64,000 nt of DNA from Porodaedalea pini (taxonomy: Eukaryota > Basidiomycota > Agaricomycetes > Hymenochaetales > Hymenochaetaceae). The stretch spans positions 186,001 through 250,000 of the forward strand of contig NBAY01000002.1 of assembly GCA_002794775.1 (NCBI GenBank). The letters run 5' to 3'. The notes under the pieces are model-generated. The model made no database searches, was not told where the DNA came from, and saw nothing but the letters and a program-made list of their open reading frames with translations. Shown here one piece after another: positions 10,744-22,880 of this stretch; positions within the stretch are counted from its first letter, which is position 1; every line of letters starts with the position of its first letter. The position numbers and the translations under genes are program-made.

Positions 10744-12263
10744 ATGGAATACCATCCTGTAGGAAGTCCTCAGTCTGCTTCCAACGACCTTCAATGTCTT
10801 GAGGCTCTATGCCCGATCACCGTTACTCTTAAACAGGGACCACACAAGACCTCTCCAATGCAGAGGCTCATACCCGACGTCCTCGCGCTTATATTCGACT
10901 ACGCGACGAAAGTAGATACTTTCGGAAAAATGTTGGAAGTCGCGACTCAAATGCAGACCCTCGCCGTGGTCTGCAAACATTGGAGAGAAGTCGCTCTTTC
11001 CAATCCCTTACTTTGGAACCAAATCGGGGCGGCCGAGTTATCCGAAAGGAGCGCAGCGCGGGTTGACCTGCATATTATGCTGTCGAGAGATGTGCCGCTC
11101 TCTCTTTGCATGGGCATGGAAATCCCTCCTGATTTTCAGTATATGCGCAAGCCGGTGTATTTCACTGTCGAGGAGCTGCCATTGTACGAGCGTGTTTGTG
11201 ACATGCTAAATGTGCAGCAAAAGTGATGGAAGAATCTTAGCATGCGTTTTAGTCGTCTCCTCGAAAGCTCTGGTCATTAGTTGGTGTTGGATAATCTCCA
11301 AATCGTCGAGAATCTGATGCTCAATACCCCAATCTTAGTGAATGAGCGTCACGGAACTCCTTCTCTATGTCTCGACCTCTCCAACTCTTCGAGGCTCAAG
11401 ATATTAACCTTACAGGGTGACGTTAAAATGTGCTCGACATCGCGCTATGCTCTAAATTGCCTGGAATCACTACAGCTCGATCATCGCCTCCCTTACCAAC
11501 CGTTCCCCACTGTCGCAGACTGTCTCACACTCCTTTCTACGGCCAATCTGGAACGTCTTAAAGTCTACCCTTCCTGTCCCGATCTGCCTTCCAATGCGAG
11601 TCCTGTTCTGCCCCATCTCGTCCTTGGAAAATTATACATACTTGATATGGGCGCACATGGCAAGCGCTCCGCGATAGCGCTTCGTACCCTTCGCATAACC
11701 AACGGTGTCATCTACGGTTCCCTCGCAGGTGAGCTCGTTCAGAGCTCCACGACGTCGTATGGACTTCCGGAGCTCCTACTTCGTTCGCGCGCTCCCCTCG
11801 AAACGTTCGATATGTATTCCATAATCGAGCACGAGCCAAACATCATCGAGATGCTCCGACACATGCCCCATCTCCGATCACTCAGGCTCTACCGGTGCTT
11901 AGCATTGTCAAAGAACATACTTCTTGCACTCGGTCCGAATCTGCGGAAGACGGGAAGCTGAGGCTTTGTCCTAACCTCGAGTGTATAACATTGAGCGAGT
12001 GTCACTTTAACTTCCCACACAGACTTGGGACCTCGTCCGACGAGGCCATCGATGCGGCTGTCGAGATGGTTCGAGCGCGCTGGGTCAGTCCTGATGGAAA
12101 ACGCACACTCAGCCATGTGAATGTCATGCAATGTCGACTGAGTGAGATGCTGTTTAATCATTCAATCCAGAAATCGGTGTCTGAAGGGTTGCAATTGCTA
12201 TGTACAGAAGAAAATGGACGCAAAGAAGATGAGATGTACATAGTCAGTCTGTGCTTGGCGTGA
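10744..12263 (+). pseudogene. F-box/LRR-type protein gene, broken
   Basis: The frame beginning at ATG 10744 has an F-box-like segment (LIPDVLALIFDYA ... LAVVCKHWREVALSNPLLW), typical of the large agaricomycete F-box family. The downstream part has leucine-rich segments (LKILTLQGDVK, LESLQLDHRL, LRSLRLYRCLAL). Two in-frame stops (TGA 11224-11226 and TAG 11278-11280) interrupt it, with homology-like sequence continuing in the same frame between and after them. A frame change near 11945-11960 moves the C-terminal part (LCPNLECITLSEC) into another frame. The stretch between the two stops has no workable intron. Intact members would be substrate adaptors of SCF ubiquitin ligases. This copy is probably a pseudogene; sequencing error would have to explain three separate lesions. 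Confidence 0.75.
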
Positions 12264-12565
12264 CTTAATAATATAGCAGATGAGTTCACTATCAACTTTG
12301 GATACATAAGATTCTTGAATCGGAAACTATTCCGTCTTCCATCGATGTAGGTCTCCTGCTCAACGGTCTTAGCAAGATCAGTATAAATATTCAGGAAGTC
12401 AAATGGTCGTTCACACAGCCCAGTTTACAAGCGAAATGCTAGTACAGTTTTTCATTTTTGATACAGATGAGAAATGATTTCTTTATGCTTCTCTCCTACA
12501 CGACGAAGCACCTCCTTTTGTCAATTTCGTATGTGTATGCGAAACGATTTCTCCGCATTTTCCTC

Positions 12566-13091
12566 CTACGCGATCGTGACTCTCTGGGGCGCCTGCTCCT
12601 GGCTGGTCTTCGGGAAAGTGACCGTCAAGAGACCATTCTCCATCTTCGCCTTGACGTCAGTGGGCTAACAAGAGCTCAATGAGTATCAGATAAACAAAAA
12701 CAAGTTAGCAGTCTCTGCTCACTTTCGTGCCACTTGGGAGCGGCAGCGTGCGCGAGAAGCGGCCAGTCTGGCGCTCACGGTGCACGAATCCCTTCTCCTC
12801 GACATCCTCCGCGACCGTCTGCTCGCCGCTCACGACAAGGCGGCCACTCTGCACGTCGATCGAGACGTTTTCCTTCGTGAGGCCCGGGAGCTCAAACGTC
12901 GCGGTCACGACATTCTGCTCGGGTGCCTCGTGGATATCGAGTTTGGGCTGGAAACCACGCGCAATCGAGCGGTCACTGGAGTCAGCGCGCTGCAGCTGCT
13001 GGCCTGAGCCCGGGCGCTGGAACAACGCATCGTCGAAGAAGCGGGAGATGTCGTTGAATGAGAAGAAAGGCTCGTAAGAATAGAGAGACAT
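12566..13091 (-). CDS. Small heat shock protein, HSP20/alpha-crystallin family
   Basis: Two exons on the minus strand (13091-12723 and 12664-12566, intron 12722-12665) give 155 residues. The N-terminus (MSLYSYEPFFSFNDISRFFDD) is followed by the alpha-crystallin domain: PKLDIHEAPEQNVVTATFELPGL, VSIDVQSGRLVVSGE, then, after the intron, MENGLLTVTFPK. RQTGRFSRTLPLP is the usual beta-strand region. These are ATP-independent chaperones that hold unfolding proteins. The length and the short tail are normal for cytosolic fungal HSP20. The promoter has a heat shock element beside a TATA box. It converges with the broken F-box gene. Confidence 0.93.
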
Positions 13092-13757
13092 TTTGGGTTG
13101 CTACTAGGCGTGAGAGCTAGAGATGAGACTGATGAATGATGTGCACTTGAGTGTTTGAAGTTAAATGCTGGAGCATTTGGTCGGAAGAGGTCGCTCCTTT
13201 ATAGCCAGTCGGCCGAAAGTTCGAGAAATTCTAGGCTGCATTATTGGGGTATCGACGTGACGTAGAAATGACGGAGAACTATGTAATTTTGCGAGACATC
13301 TGGCTGAGGACGTCCCATAACCAGTACCGTATATGCGACCCGTGAACGTTCTCGATTCTTCTTCAAGGATGGTGTGCTCTTACTATGAAAGGAGGACCGG
13401 CGTCGGCTTGTCTGTTCACCCCCAAGGGTACGTTACGTCAAGGGAGCTTTTGTGCCAAGTGCTATACAGAAACTCTACGCACGTATATAGCTTGAGCGTC
13501 CCTTCAGCTTGGTTGACTGCGACTAAACAAATATAGTATCTACTTATTTGAGTGTGTTTACAAAGACCGACTATCAGGCCGGCGGCGATCAAATTATAGT
13601 CGCGGAGTTTGAACTTCACCGGACGTATGCGCGTCGCCGATGTGAGTCCATGATCGACGAGTGCTGTGTTGTCGTCATTGCCTGTCTCGGAGCACGTCCA
13701 GACGGTCCACAAAACCAAGTGGCAACCTGAAATCATGGCTCTATATCCTACTGTTAC
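13092..13757. other. Divergent intergenic region between HSP20 and UVDE
   Basis: About 670 bp containing the HSP20 promoter and presumably that of the UVDE gene. The short frames inside it (for example 13333-13536 plus and 13416-13775 minus) have no recognisable features. Confidence 0.5.
13198..13232 (-). promoter_or_regulatory. Heat shock element and TATA box of HSP20 gene
   Basis: GAA at 13215, TTC at 13220 and GAA at 13225 are spaced exactly 5 bp apart, the nGAAn array bound by Hsf1; a fourth unit at 13230 is imperfect. A minus-strand TATAAA (13198-13203) lies immediately downstream, about 107 bp before the ATG. The arrangement indicates heat induction. Confidence 0.75.
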
Positions 13758-15945
13758 ATGCCCCTTCTCCTTCAACAGCTACTCTCCAGACCAAGTTTTT
13801 CTGCTGCTTATATCCGATTTCTCACAAGGCCGAAACAAATCTCGACGACTCGAGCAGTCCCGAATCAGGCTCTGAAAATACAATACCGAAAAACTATGGA
13901 GGGAAATATCAAAAATGGTGTTCAACTAGATATGAGAAGCGAATCTCCGCTCTCCGATGCCCCGGAGGTCTCGCCAGTGCCTAAACTGAAGCGTCAACCT
14001 CGCAAGCGCAAGAGTGCGGTGAAGGTCAATGCTGATAACAATGATGTCGAAGAACGCGACGAGAAACGGAAGAAACAGACTCTCAAGCGGAAGGCTGTTA
14101 AAAAGCCTATCGTGGAAGAAGAGGATGGCAGCGAAGCTGAAAAGAAGCCTTTGCCGAAGCGTAAGCGCAAAGTCGCTGCTAGCGTGGCCACCGGCGAAGA
14201 AGACGGAGAAGGCGGAGAGAAGACAAAGAAGAAAAGGAGGAGAAAGACACCGGAGGAGGATAAGGTATATGATATACTGCCTATTGAGAATGTGTTGAGC
14301 ACGACTTTCAAAGGCGAGTTTTTCATAATTCGTTTCACCATGCAATGGAAGTATTCATTGTATTTCATTCCAGGTCGCCTCGGCTACGCATGCCTCAACA
14401 CCATCCTCCGCCGCTACTCCACACCTATCTTCTGCTCACGTACGTGCAGACTCTCCACACTCGCCGAACTTGGGCCAGAGCACCTGCGCGGGCTCGCGCT
14501 TCAAAACGTGTGTGATCTGCACACCCTTGTCACTTGGAATGCGCAAAACGGGATTTTCTTCATGCGCATGAGCTCCGAGATATTTCCGTTCGCGGCTCAT
14601 CCGGAGCACGGGTACGATCTGAGCTTTGCGGACGCAGAGCTAAAGGCGGTTGGAAAAGCTGCGAGGGAATTTGGAGTGAGGTTGACAACCCATCCGGGCC
14701 AGTTCACACAACTTGGAAGCCCGAGGGAAGTCGTGGTGCAGAATGCGGTAAGGGATTTGAAGTATCATTGCGAGATGATGGATCGCATGGGCCTTGACCA
14801 GGATAGTATCATGATTATACACATGGGCGGTAAGCGTATTTCCTTCGACTCGTCAACGTTGGTTCATTCAGCTGACTTATGAGCTGAAGGCACGTTCAAC
14901 GACAAATCCGCGACGCTCGAGCGGTTCAAGGAGAACTATTTGAAGTTGCTGCCCGACAACGTCAAGGGTCGGCTTGTCCTCGAGAACGACGAGGTGAGTC
15001 CTCGCCCTCCTCACACACGCTTTCGCACGCTTTAATACCTTCGTCTCCCACCCATTGTTCCCATCTTCTAGCTCTGTTACAACGTCGACGACCTCCTCCC
15101 CATCTGTCAAGAACTTCGCATTCCGTTAGTCTTTGATTATCATCACGACTGGATTTATCCATCGGCGCGTCCAGCGCGTGAACTCATCCCCGAGATCAAT
15201 CAGCTCTGGTGGGACAAGGGAATCCGCCCGAAGCAGCATTACAGCGAACCACGTCCCGGAGCGGTGTCCGTTATGGAGCGCCGCGCACACTCGGATCGCG
15301 TAAAGACCTTGCCGGAGGATTTACCAGATGATATGGGTGAGCGCGCTTTCTGCGTTGCATTTTTATAAATTTATGGCTGATCGCGTGGATTGAATAGACT
15401 TGATGCTGGAGTGCAAGGACAAAGAACAGGCGGTGTTTTACTTGTACCGTCTCTATGGCATACGCGAGGTGGATGCGCGTGCTCTTCGACCGCCGGCAGA
15501 GGTTGAGAGCATGCATACGAATGGGCGCAAGTCGACAAAGCGCGCAAGGGCAAAGACAGCAGCTGCTGCTGCTGCCGAGGATCACGACATCGACGAAAAT
15601 AACATCGTCGGTGAGGATGAGGGAGGAGACGGTGCGGACGTCAAGTTGGAGATAAAAGCGGAGGTCGAACGCGAGGCGGAGGAACACGGCTTACCACCTG
15701 ATGAAACGGAGACTGCTGTAATAGACACCCTCGCGGAAGGTGGGTTGGAGTGCGGGAGCGGGGACGAGGCGCCTGAGGTCGACGCGGAAGACATCGTACC
15801 GATATTAAAAGGCAAAGCCAAGGGCGCGAAGAAACCTCGAGCGAAGAAGGCTGTCAAGGTTGCTGATAGACCTAAACTGGATGTGAAAGCCAGTCAGAAA
15901 GCTGGTCGGAGGCGGGGAAAGGCCAGTTTGAAGTCGGAGGCTTAA
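13758..15945 (+). CDS. UVE1: UV damage endonuclease (UVDE/Uve1 family)
   Basis: Five exons: 13758-14313, 14374-14829, 14890-14993, 15072-15336 and 15398-15945. The catalytic TIM-barrel domain is well conserved: RLGYACLNT, FCSRTCR, WNAQNGIFFMRMSSEIFPFA, LTTHPGQFTQLGSPREVVV, IIHMGGTFNDK, GRLVLENDE, LVFDYHHDW, KQHYSEPRPGA and RRAHSDRV, including the metal-binding His, Glu and Asp residues. The enzyme nicks 5' to UV photoproducts and other lesions, starting alternative excision repair. It is flanked by Lys/Arg-rich, acidic tails that carry likely nuclear signals (KRKRK, KKKRRRK). Residues 1-45 from ATG 13758 are Arg/Ser/Leu-rich and free of acids, like a mitochondrial presequence; an in-frame ATG at 13897 would omit them. 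The first intron has a GC donor. Confidence 0.93.
14314..14373 (+). other. GC-AG intron of 60 nt, no in-frame stop
   Basis: The homology joins cleanly as FKG-RLGYACLNT only if splicing uses GCGAGT at 14314 and ends at CAG 14371-14373. The intron length is a multiple of three and it carries no stop in frame, so retention would insert 20 residues just before the catalytic domain rather than truncate the protein. Confidence 0.8.
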
Positions 15946-16229
15946 TGAACGTTGCGCTGATATTCGCTATACTGAATCGTTCGTTTCTTCTTGAGACATG
16001 AGGCTTTACGATACAGAAATCAAATTAATGTTGAAATTTTTGAAAACACAATAAGTTACTCGATTTCTTTATCCGCAAGCCCACGGTAGCGGCGTGGAAC
16101 GTAGAGGATATCCAAACTAGACTAGACTACAAAGCCAACGTAATCAGAAACATGACCCGTAGAAGAAAATGAACATAGCAGACTTCAAAGCACCTTTAAC
16201 GGAGGAAAAGAGCAGAGACTCAGACGCGT
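15946..16229. other. Convergent 3' region between UVDE and MRH-protein genes
   Basis: About 285 bp, AT-richer than the flanks, holding the two 3' ends. I see no gene in it. Confidence 0.5.
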
Positions 16230-17623
16230 TTATAACCGAATCACTCCTGAGCCATCAACTCCGTGCGGTCGAGCCGTGCCCCACGCCGCACTCTCCTCCG
16301 CGAACGTGCCTGGATCTCCACCATTCATGCCGCGACTGTGATGCGCGGCGTCGTCCTCATCGTCATCGTCGTCAACTTGAAACGGACCGCCGCCCGAGCC
16401 CATCATCGCCTCTTCCTCCGCATTGCGCGGGAGACGCGAGAAGTTGCGTCGTCCGCGCCTGCCCCAGCTGAATGACGGGCGCCACCCGCCTCTGCCTCCG
16501 CCTCCGCCTGGTCCGATATCGGCGCTCGCGGAACCGTTGGGATGTCCCCATGGGTCCTGACCAGTGAGGAGCCGTTTCACATCACGCGCGCGCTCGGTGA
16601 AGGCGGTGGGCCAGCTGCGTGGCCCTCCAACACCCGGCAGGGGAGGTGCATTGTAGGACTCTGCGCTGCGACGGCGTTTTAGGAGCTTGTGTACGGCGAA
16701 TAGGGCGAGGATGGTGAGGATGAGGGCGAGGAGGCTGTGCGGTTGATTGTCAGATTCATGTAAAAAAGAGGTTGAAATGAGATGTATACGTGGGAGAATA
16801 CACTTACATGACGATAACCATCACGGCCGTCTTCCAGTATGCGTAGCGATCTGGCACGGGGCAGGCGAACTGTCGAGAGGGCCAGAGGTTAGACAAAGCA
16901 CTTGATAATACGTGGAATGAGGCTGGTGTACCTTTGTCCTCCATTCGATGAAGAACGCACACGCATCCTCGTCATCTGGTGGGAGCTGAGCGATAAGCTG
17001 TGGTTTGCCTACACGAAGTAATTCAGTCAGGAACGGGGATTATATCAAAGGAAGAGCGGAACTCACCCTCCTCAGTCGATGTGTCGCATATGAAGCGAAT
17101 TGCCGTCGATGCCTTCATGTTCTCCGCCTGTGGGCAGTTTGAACCATCCATCATGAACAAGACCGGGTGCCCGCCGCGCACGTGCAACGTCGAGTTCGCC
17201 TGGCTGTCATCGAAGCTCATATCAGCACATTATTGACAATATTAATGAGAGAAGAACGTACCCGATGGATATGTCACCACGTGCGCCGCGCGTGAAGCCG
17301 CCGACATCCTGCGGGCGGTCGACGCGCGGGTTCCATAAGTCACTGACAACGCTCCGGCACACATTGAGGGTGAAGTTCCTCCCCGAGTGGGATGTGAATA
17401 CATAGTCTGAGCTGTGTATTGTTCATTTTATTTTATTATTAGGGTGATACTGCTCGTTAGTGCGGTATGCGATAGAGTGCACGCGTCATACTCACCTGGC
17501 GGTCAGCGGGTTGAGGTCATATTGGTGTCCACAATCGTGAGCAGTACAAGCCCTCTGCTCGTTGTCTGCTGCATCGACTATGGCCGACAACGCAGCCAGC
17601 ACTGTGAGCACGAGCGCCTTCAT
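16230..17623 (-). CDS. MRH-domain type I membrane protein (Mrl1/Atg27-like)
   Basis: A six- or seven-exon gene reading from ATG 17623. A signal peptide (MKALVLTVLAALSAIVDA) is followed by a lumenal mannose-6-phosphate-receptor-homology domain: CTAHDCGHQYDLNPLTA, FTLNVCRSVV, LHVRGGHPVLFMMDGSNCP, STAIRFICD, and CAFFIEWRTKVQFACP, with the paired cysteines of the fold. A membrane segment (VMVIVI-LLALILTILALFAV) and a basic stop-transfer HKLLKRRR follow. The cytoplasmic tail is Gly-rich and acidic (DDDDDEDD). Such proteins cycle between Golgi, endosome and vacuole, as sorting receptors (Mrl1) or for Atg9 membrane traffic (Atg27); sequence alone does not separate these roles. Only 57 bp separate its start from the first copy of the 11-bp LINE repeat, so most of its upstream sequence is now transposon. 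Confidence 0.8.
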
Positions 17624-17669
17624 CGTTGTACTCGACGCGCGGTGACCGCAGCTGTCGACTCGATAGATT

Positions 17670-17680
17670 GTTGTCATCAC
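17670..17680. repeat. Left copy of 11-bp LINE target-site duplication
   Basis: GTTGTCATCAC recurs exactly at 49860-49870. The LINE 5' leader starts right after this copy, and the LINE/MITE material ends right before the other. Variable duplications of about this size are normal for LINE integration. Confidence 0.75.
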
Positions 17681-17752
17681 TTATCTTCCTACCATCATCA
17701 TCCTGACCGTGGGAAAGTAACTACTCGACAACTCTTTTTTCTTTTCATCGCA

Positions 17753-19987
17753 ATGGACAACAAGATGTTGACCAGAGCGAAAGCGTCTCTACACAAAACC
17801 AAGTCGTTTCGTTCCCTTGTCAATCCCAAGGACCCCACCAAGTGTGAGGAGTGTAAACAGGATCTCCCCTTTTACAGTCGCCAGTGTGTTAGCGGGACCG
17901 CCAAGTTATGTGTCGTCTGTGGTCGCGATAAGACCTACAATCACAACGACGCCGTATGTGCTCAAGTACAAGTGAATCGTGCCAATTGGTCACCCGATGT
18001 CGAGGCGGACGAACACGCCGCCAAACTTCGTAAACAAGGGGATCTTCCCCCCACACCCGATATCGAATCGCAAACCACGCTCAAACGGTCGAATTCCGAG
18101 GAGGAACATAGGTCAATCCCGCCCTCCGCCCGTGTCGATAGTGATGCTATGGACGATGATCTGTACATCCCGGACGAGTACCCTAGTCAGGCCCCTCAGG
18201 TCGACAATGACATGAATGATATCGATGAACAGGAAGATCCGGCTATCACCGAAAAAGTCAACCGTTCTTTCGCCGATCTTACTAAGGAAACCATCGATAT
18301 GATCAACATGCTCATCACTCAACCAATGTGGATGTCTGATAGCCCCTGGTACGACGATCCAGCTCGCACTGGGTCTATCCTCGCCAATATCAGTTCCAAG
18401 TTGGTAACTTGGATCAACAAGTCCAATTCTTTGGATGACGAAACCACTCTCCAGAACTCGGCTAACAAGAGTCTGGAAGCTTTTCACTCTACTTATCGTA
18501 TTCACTCACCGTCTTTCAAACATGTTTTTGAGAATATTTATGTTAACAGCCAGACCATCCGTGACCAAGAAATCACCAACACTATGCATGCTATGTCCAG
18601 GTCTATCCAACATTTATCGGCAGTCGTATCCTCCATTTCCAAAAAAACTAACACTATTGAAAAACAGCTTTCGGATGTTCCGGTCCCCACAGTCCGACCT
18701 TCGGTTTCTACTAATATTAACTCCAACAAACAGGTCAAAATCCTACCTGACCCGATTGGCGCTCGTTTCGCTCATGATCCCAGGTTCCCACCCCCAGCCC
18801 CCATTGTCAAGCAATGAGTCCAGACCCCAAAAAATGGACAAACAGAATATGCTGCCGCTATTGCTAAAACCCGTATACCAGGTTCTGGCTACCGTATGAC
18901 GACAGAAGGCACCATCATCGCTCCTGATGGTTACACACATTCAGCACACAACGCACCTTGTGGATCACAAACCAAAGTTTACTATCCCCCCATTGCGGCT
19001 GTCGGATCAGACCAGGATGGTTTCACCACTGTCACCTACGCCAAAGCTGCACAGAAGAAACCAAAGGCTACGCCCACCAAAGTAGTCCATATTACCAAAC
19101 AGAACCCTAATGGGGAAGTTTCTACTGTTCCCATTAACTGGTCTAACGGATCGGTGAATACTTGCATTCGCAATGTTCGATGCATCTTCTTTTCTCTTCC
19201 GGGTGACCGAGCAGTCTGTCCTTCTACCCTTTCCGTCAAAAATACGGTTTGTGCTGGCCTTAAGGGCAATCCACTCTTTAAACACCTTGTTGTCTTGAAC
19301 GTGGAATACACATCCAACAGCAACCTCCTCATTGCCTTTACTAACATTCGCTCTGATTTCGACACGCAGCACAGCACACTCGTTTCCCAGCTCAATCGAA
19401 TCATTAACATCAGCAGCGCTAAGGCGTTCACGCCATCCCCACAGTTTAAAATGGTCATTCCAGGTGTCCCGGTGTTTGACAGAGACACGAAGCTCATTTA
19501 TTTGGAGAAGGATCTCATGGAGGAAATCTCCACGCTTCCACAGTTCGAGGGCCACGAGTTCATGTTCCCTCCCCGTTACATGTCTTCCATTGAACGTCTC
19601 AACCAGCGAGACTTCTATAACGTTTCCGTCGTCCTCAAAGACAACTCCCACCTTTGCTTCGATCATTTCTTCCTACACAACAATCGATCCATTCCTATCT
19701 TTGGAGTCATTTGTCACCTCGAAGAAATGAAAGCCCGCCCAACTATCAACCAGTGCGACAATTGCCATTGCCTGGGCCATCCCACCGCAAAATGCCGCTC
19801 AGTAGCTCGCTGCACTATATGTGCTGAACCCCACCGAACTGCCGTGCATGTTGCCAAATGTGCTCCGTGCACTGCATCTGATAACCTCCAATGCAAACAC
19901 TTCGCCCACTGCATTAATTGCCAGGGCAATCACAGTGCCAGATCATTGGAGTGCCCAGCTCGCCGTAACTATCGCTCCTCTTATTAA
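17753..19987 (+). pseudogene. LINE ORF1 (zinc-knuckle nucleic acid binding protein)
   Basis: The frame from ATG 17753 to TAA 19985-19987 is broken by one TGA at 18815-18817. The sequence on both sides is in the same frame, and the change fits a CGA to TGA transition. An N-terminal Cys-rich segment (CEECKQDL ... CVVCGRDKTYNHNDAVC) looks like an extra zinc-binding module. The C-terminus has a cluster of CCHC-type knuckles (CDNCHCLGHPTAKC, CTICAEPHRTAVHVAKC, CINCQGNHSARSLEC). ORF1 proteins coat the LINE RNA. The ORF1 stop is only 5 nt before the ORF2 ATG. Confidence 0.82.
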
Positions 19988-22389
19988 TTCCTATGATGAG
20001 TAACATTTCTGTCTTTTCTCTTAACCTTCATAATTCAGCATCCACATTTGACTATCTTTTATGTGCTTTTTCATCCACTCATCCCGCTCCTGACATTATA
20101 TGCTTCCAGGAAATCCCAACTATTCAATCTATTGTCCCATCTAAAACCTCTCCTTTAGGTTCACGAATCTTTCAAGTTCACAACTCCGCTCCTTATACAA
20201 TTTTCAAACCTTCTACGTCAGACAAACCACATTGTTGCATCCTTGTTCACCCTCGCATAGTTCACCGTGTTTCCTTATACAACCCTGACATCCCGTCTGC
20301 TAACATTACTATCATTTCCATTTCTCGGGGAGACCTAGTCCCCTTGCTTTTATGGAACGTTTATAACTCCCCTAGTCTACACGAGTTTGAACACCCCTTT
20401 CCCCAGCTTCACATCCCATCCAACATCTTTGTGGGCAACTTCAACCGTCATGCTGATCTCTGGTCTTTCCCAGCTCAGTCTGGCTCCTTTTCACTATTGA
20501 CCACTCTCGTTGACTGGATCAATGACAATGGTTTGGTTGTTTGCAATCCTCCCAATCAGCATACCTACTTTAATCGCACAAACAATTCTAAATCTATTAT
20601 CGACCTTGTTTTGGCCTCTGACGATTTTGCCCCCCTTCTCTTAAATCACATCTCCATTTCCGACCCCACCCTTGACATTGCCTCTGATCATCTCCCCATT
20701 CATTTTTCTTTTAACATTAATGTGTTGGATTCTCCCGCACAACCACCTCTCCATTCTATTCGTTCTCAAGACCTACCATCCTTTGTTTCTGAATTTTGCG
20801 ATTCCAATACCTTTTCCTTTTCATTACAGGACATTTCATCCCCCAAGGTGCTGGATGACCTCCTTTTTTCCTTTCATTCATCCTTTTCCAACTTTGCTAC
20901 CATTTTTCTTCAGAAAAGGAAACCTCACTCGTATTTTGGCCCCAATTCTTGGTGGTCCAAGAAGTGCTCGAGACTTTACCGAGAACACTGTCGCAGCCCT
21001 AGCCCTGACTCGCTAAAGCGCCTCCACGATGAAACTACCCGCCCCAAAAACGCATTCTACGGTGCTCGTCTCCAACAATCTGACACTCAGTCGGCCTGGC
21101 GCAATCAGTATCTGGGTACCGCCCGCCGCCGCTCCCCTATTGGCACGCTGCGCATGACCAACGGCTCATTCACACTTACCAAGCACGATAAAGCCTCCCT
21201 CTTTCGCAAGACGTTTTTTCCTCCCTTAACGTCTAATCCGGAAACCACCCCCCTTCCGACCCTCCACGATTTCCAACCTATCGTGATGAGCGACATACAC
21301 AACATGCTCCATGGCATCGACCGAGAAACGAGCCCTGGCAACAGCCATATCTCGTATAAACACCTCGAGCTCCTCATTGAGCACCGTGGTCAATTTTTTG
21401 TCGATCTTTTTTCTTTATGCCTCCAGTTAGGCCATTTCCCTTTATCTTTCAAAACGTCACTTGTTACCTTCCTACCCAAGCCTAAGCGTTCTGACTTTTC
21501 TGTCCCCAGAGCTTACCACCCCATTACGCTTGTTGACACCATTGGTAAACTTTTCGAATGCGTTCTCTTTAATCTTTTACAACCTTTTTTTGAACTCAAC
21601 CACCTTCTCCCCGATGCCCAGCATGGGTGCTGGAAACATCGTTCTTCTCTCTCTGCTTGTTATGAATTATTGTCCACCATTCTTTCACAACCTTTCATTC
21701 ATGCCGGCCATGATGAAGTCGGCATTGTCACCAAACGCCACCGTTACCTTATCACTTCTATTCTTACTGTGGACATTCAAGGTTTCTTTGATAACATTCC
21801 ACACAATCGCCTCCTCAACAAACTTATCCATTCCAATGTTCACCCTAATATCATTCACGTTCTTGCGGTCTGGCTTAAAGATAGGCCTATTTCTTTCCAT
21901 TTTAATAATTTTTTTTCCACACCCTTCATCAAGCCTAACCGCAGCGTTCCCCAGGGGTCGCCGTTGTCTCCCCTTATTTCAGTCTTCGCTGTGGCTGACG
22001 TTATCACGGCCTACAACAATTGTTTTGGTCCACATTGCCCTTTATTGGCGTATATGGACGATCATCTCCTTTATTCATGGTCCCTCAGCATCTGAACCAA
22101 CTTAGTTCGCTTGCGTAACCAGTTTCAATTCCTTTCTTTACAATTTCAATCCCTTGGTCTATCCATCGATCCTGATGCTATCGAACTCCTTCATATTCTT
22201 CCACACCGCCAAGTCGCAGATTTCACTTTTAGGTTTTTTCTCTCTGATTCCCCTTCCTCTTCTAATGCATTTCTGTCATTACCCAATAACTGCATTATTC
22301 ACCCTTTGCGCCACCTTACATGGTTAGGCATTATTTTCACTTATGACCTTTCCCCCAAACTCCATTTTGAAGCACGCACAAACAAAGCT

Positions 22390-22394
22390 CTTTC
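22390..22394. repeat. Element A target-site duplication, left (ctttc)
   Basis: CTTTC immediately precedes the TGTTAG end of element A and is repeated at 41282-41286 after its CTAACA end. A 5-bp duplication is standard for Ty3/gypsy integrases. Confidence 0.9.
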
Positions 22395-22880
22395 TGTTAG
22401 GCGGAAGTCTGGGTGGAACTCAGACTAGGCAACCTCAACGTGCAGCACCTGACGGTGATGCGGACATTGTCTGGGATGGGCTGTAACTCGAACGCAAAGT
22501 TCAGGCAGTGGGTTTACTCAGACTGGACAACGTGGAGGTAAGAGGATTAATACAGGTCTACCTAATACAAGGGGGGCGAGTCTCACCTGGACGACGTGGA
22601 GGTAAGAGGAAAAGCAGAATGGGGGGCTTCTGCGATTCCACCTTCCTCTATATAGCGTTGTCTGCGGGATTGCATTATCTAAGTACTGTATAGTTTACAT
22701 AACTAGGAATGGAACGAATGAAGGTTGGATCGTACTAAGTGAGTGTGGGAATGATCGTGTATGACATAAGAATGGGAAATGATTATGAACAAAGGTTAAA
22801 TATAATGGAAAGGAGCGGCTAAAAGAAAGGAAATGGTAAAAGGGAAAATAAAAGAAAAGGTAAAAGTTCGAGTCCTAACA
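22395..22880 (-). repeat. Element A 3' LTR
   Basis: 486 bp. Compared by eye with the other LTR it shows 18 substitutions and no indel, all of them transitions in CpG context. Confidence 0.92.

Noticed and set aside
11224..11280. Intron explaining the two stops in the F-box gene
   Set aside because: The only GT...AG span (about 30 nt) is too short, and removing it would not bypass both stops.
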